From JALZVT01 sp964611345 (GTDB lineage Bacteria > Pseudomonadota > Gammaproteobacteria > Pseudomonadales > Azotimanducaceae): a stretch of DNA of 62,668 nucleotides. The stretch covers positions 1 to 62,668 of the forward strand of contig CAZSYU010000015.1 in the NCBI GenBank assembly GCA_964611345.1, read 5' to 3'. A model generated the notes under the pieces. That model saw only the letters and a program-made list of their open reading frames with translations. It was not told the origin of the DNA and made no database searches. Below, piece after piece: positions 62,650 through 62,668 of this stretch (within the stretch, counting starts at the first letter, position 1; every line of letters begins with the position of its first letter). The position numbers and the translations under genes were made by a program.

Positions 62650-62668
62650 GATTTAGTGGGGATTTAGT

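Overview
The window looks like a chromosome segment of a free-living, aerobic gammaproteobacterium. TamA/TamB, a Bcr/CflA exporter, a cyclophilin and several lipid-type oxidation enzymes point to a Gram-negative heterotroph. A marine Halieaceae/OM60-like lineage would fit, but that is inference from gene content only. I see no rRNA, tRNA, CRISPR array, insertion sequence, phage or integrase. Coding density is very high, no gene-free stretch exceeds about 240 bases, and about 51 protein genes are supported.

Layout. 1-1.6 kb (minus): a bufferin-type operon, lipoprotein precursor -> MNIO (DUF692) enzyme -> DUF2063 partner, cut by the window edge. 1.8-4.9 kb: a zinc alcohol dehydrogenase facing a CYP153-like P450, then a GNAT acetyltransferase. 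5.1-7.6 kb: a CelD-type acyltransferase and a polysaccharide flippase. 7.7-13.8 kb: an SDR, a secreted cyclophilin-like protein, a repeat-rich membrane-anchored protein, a Rieske oxygenase and a flavin-binding split-barrel protein. 13.8-16.8 kb: an SPFH protein and a NAD-kinase-like protein, divergent from an NrtR-like Nudix/winged-helix regulator, with palindromes in the shared promoter region. 16.8-22.2 kb: a second SDR, an OB-fold DUF3127 protein with an SSB-like tail, a small secreted protein, a membrane-linked AraC regulator, and an epimerase/methyltransferase/DCC operon. 22.2-25.4 kb: a Rieske oxygenase divergent from a nitroreductase and FAD monooxygenase pair. 25.4-29.5 kb (minus): PHP phosphoesterase, histidine phosphatase, DUF898 membrane protein and M48 protease in a row. 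29.6-35.5 kb: Bcr/CflA exporter, aromatic/aspartate aminotransferase, LLM oxidoreductase and an exported KatG with an OxyR-like site. 35.6-40.1 kb: a MutS-like ATPase behind a large methyltransferase/coiled-coil/double-GT2 protein. 40.3-45.3 kb: a molybdopterin oxidoreductase, M20 hydrolase and GPH transporter. 45.4-52.4 kb: a CPA1 antiporter with TamA and TamB. 52.4-54.2 kb (minus): ChrR-like cupin, EF-hand protein and MscS channel. 54.2-62.7 kb: a 2-oxoglutarate oxygenase, two acyl-CoA dehydrogenases, a crotonase, a NagZ-like lipoprotein, an SSS symporter and an aldo/keto reductase.

How the genes may work together. Much of the window suits oxidation of hydrophobic or aromatic carbon (P450, Rieske enzymes, FAD monooxygenase, SDRs, acyl-CoA dehydrogenases, crotonase) plus envelope maintenance (TamAB, MscS, NagZ, M48/DUF898). 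The two most unusual units are the bufferin-type operon, whose precursor is a predicted lipoprotein with a duplicated six-cysteine module, and the NrtR/SPFH/NAD-kinase-like locus, which looks like a self-regulated NAD-responsive system. A third pattern is a set of short perfect or near-perfect tandem duplications of 12-18 bases placed on start or stop codons.
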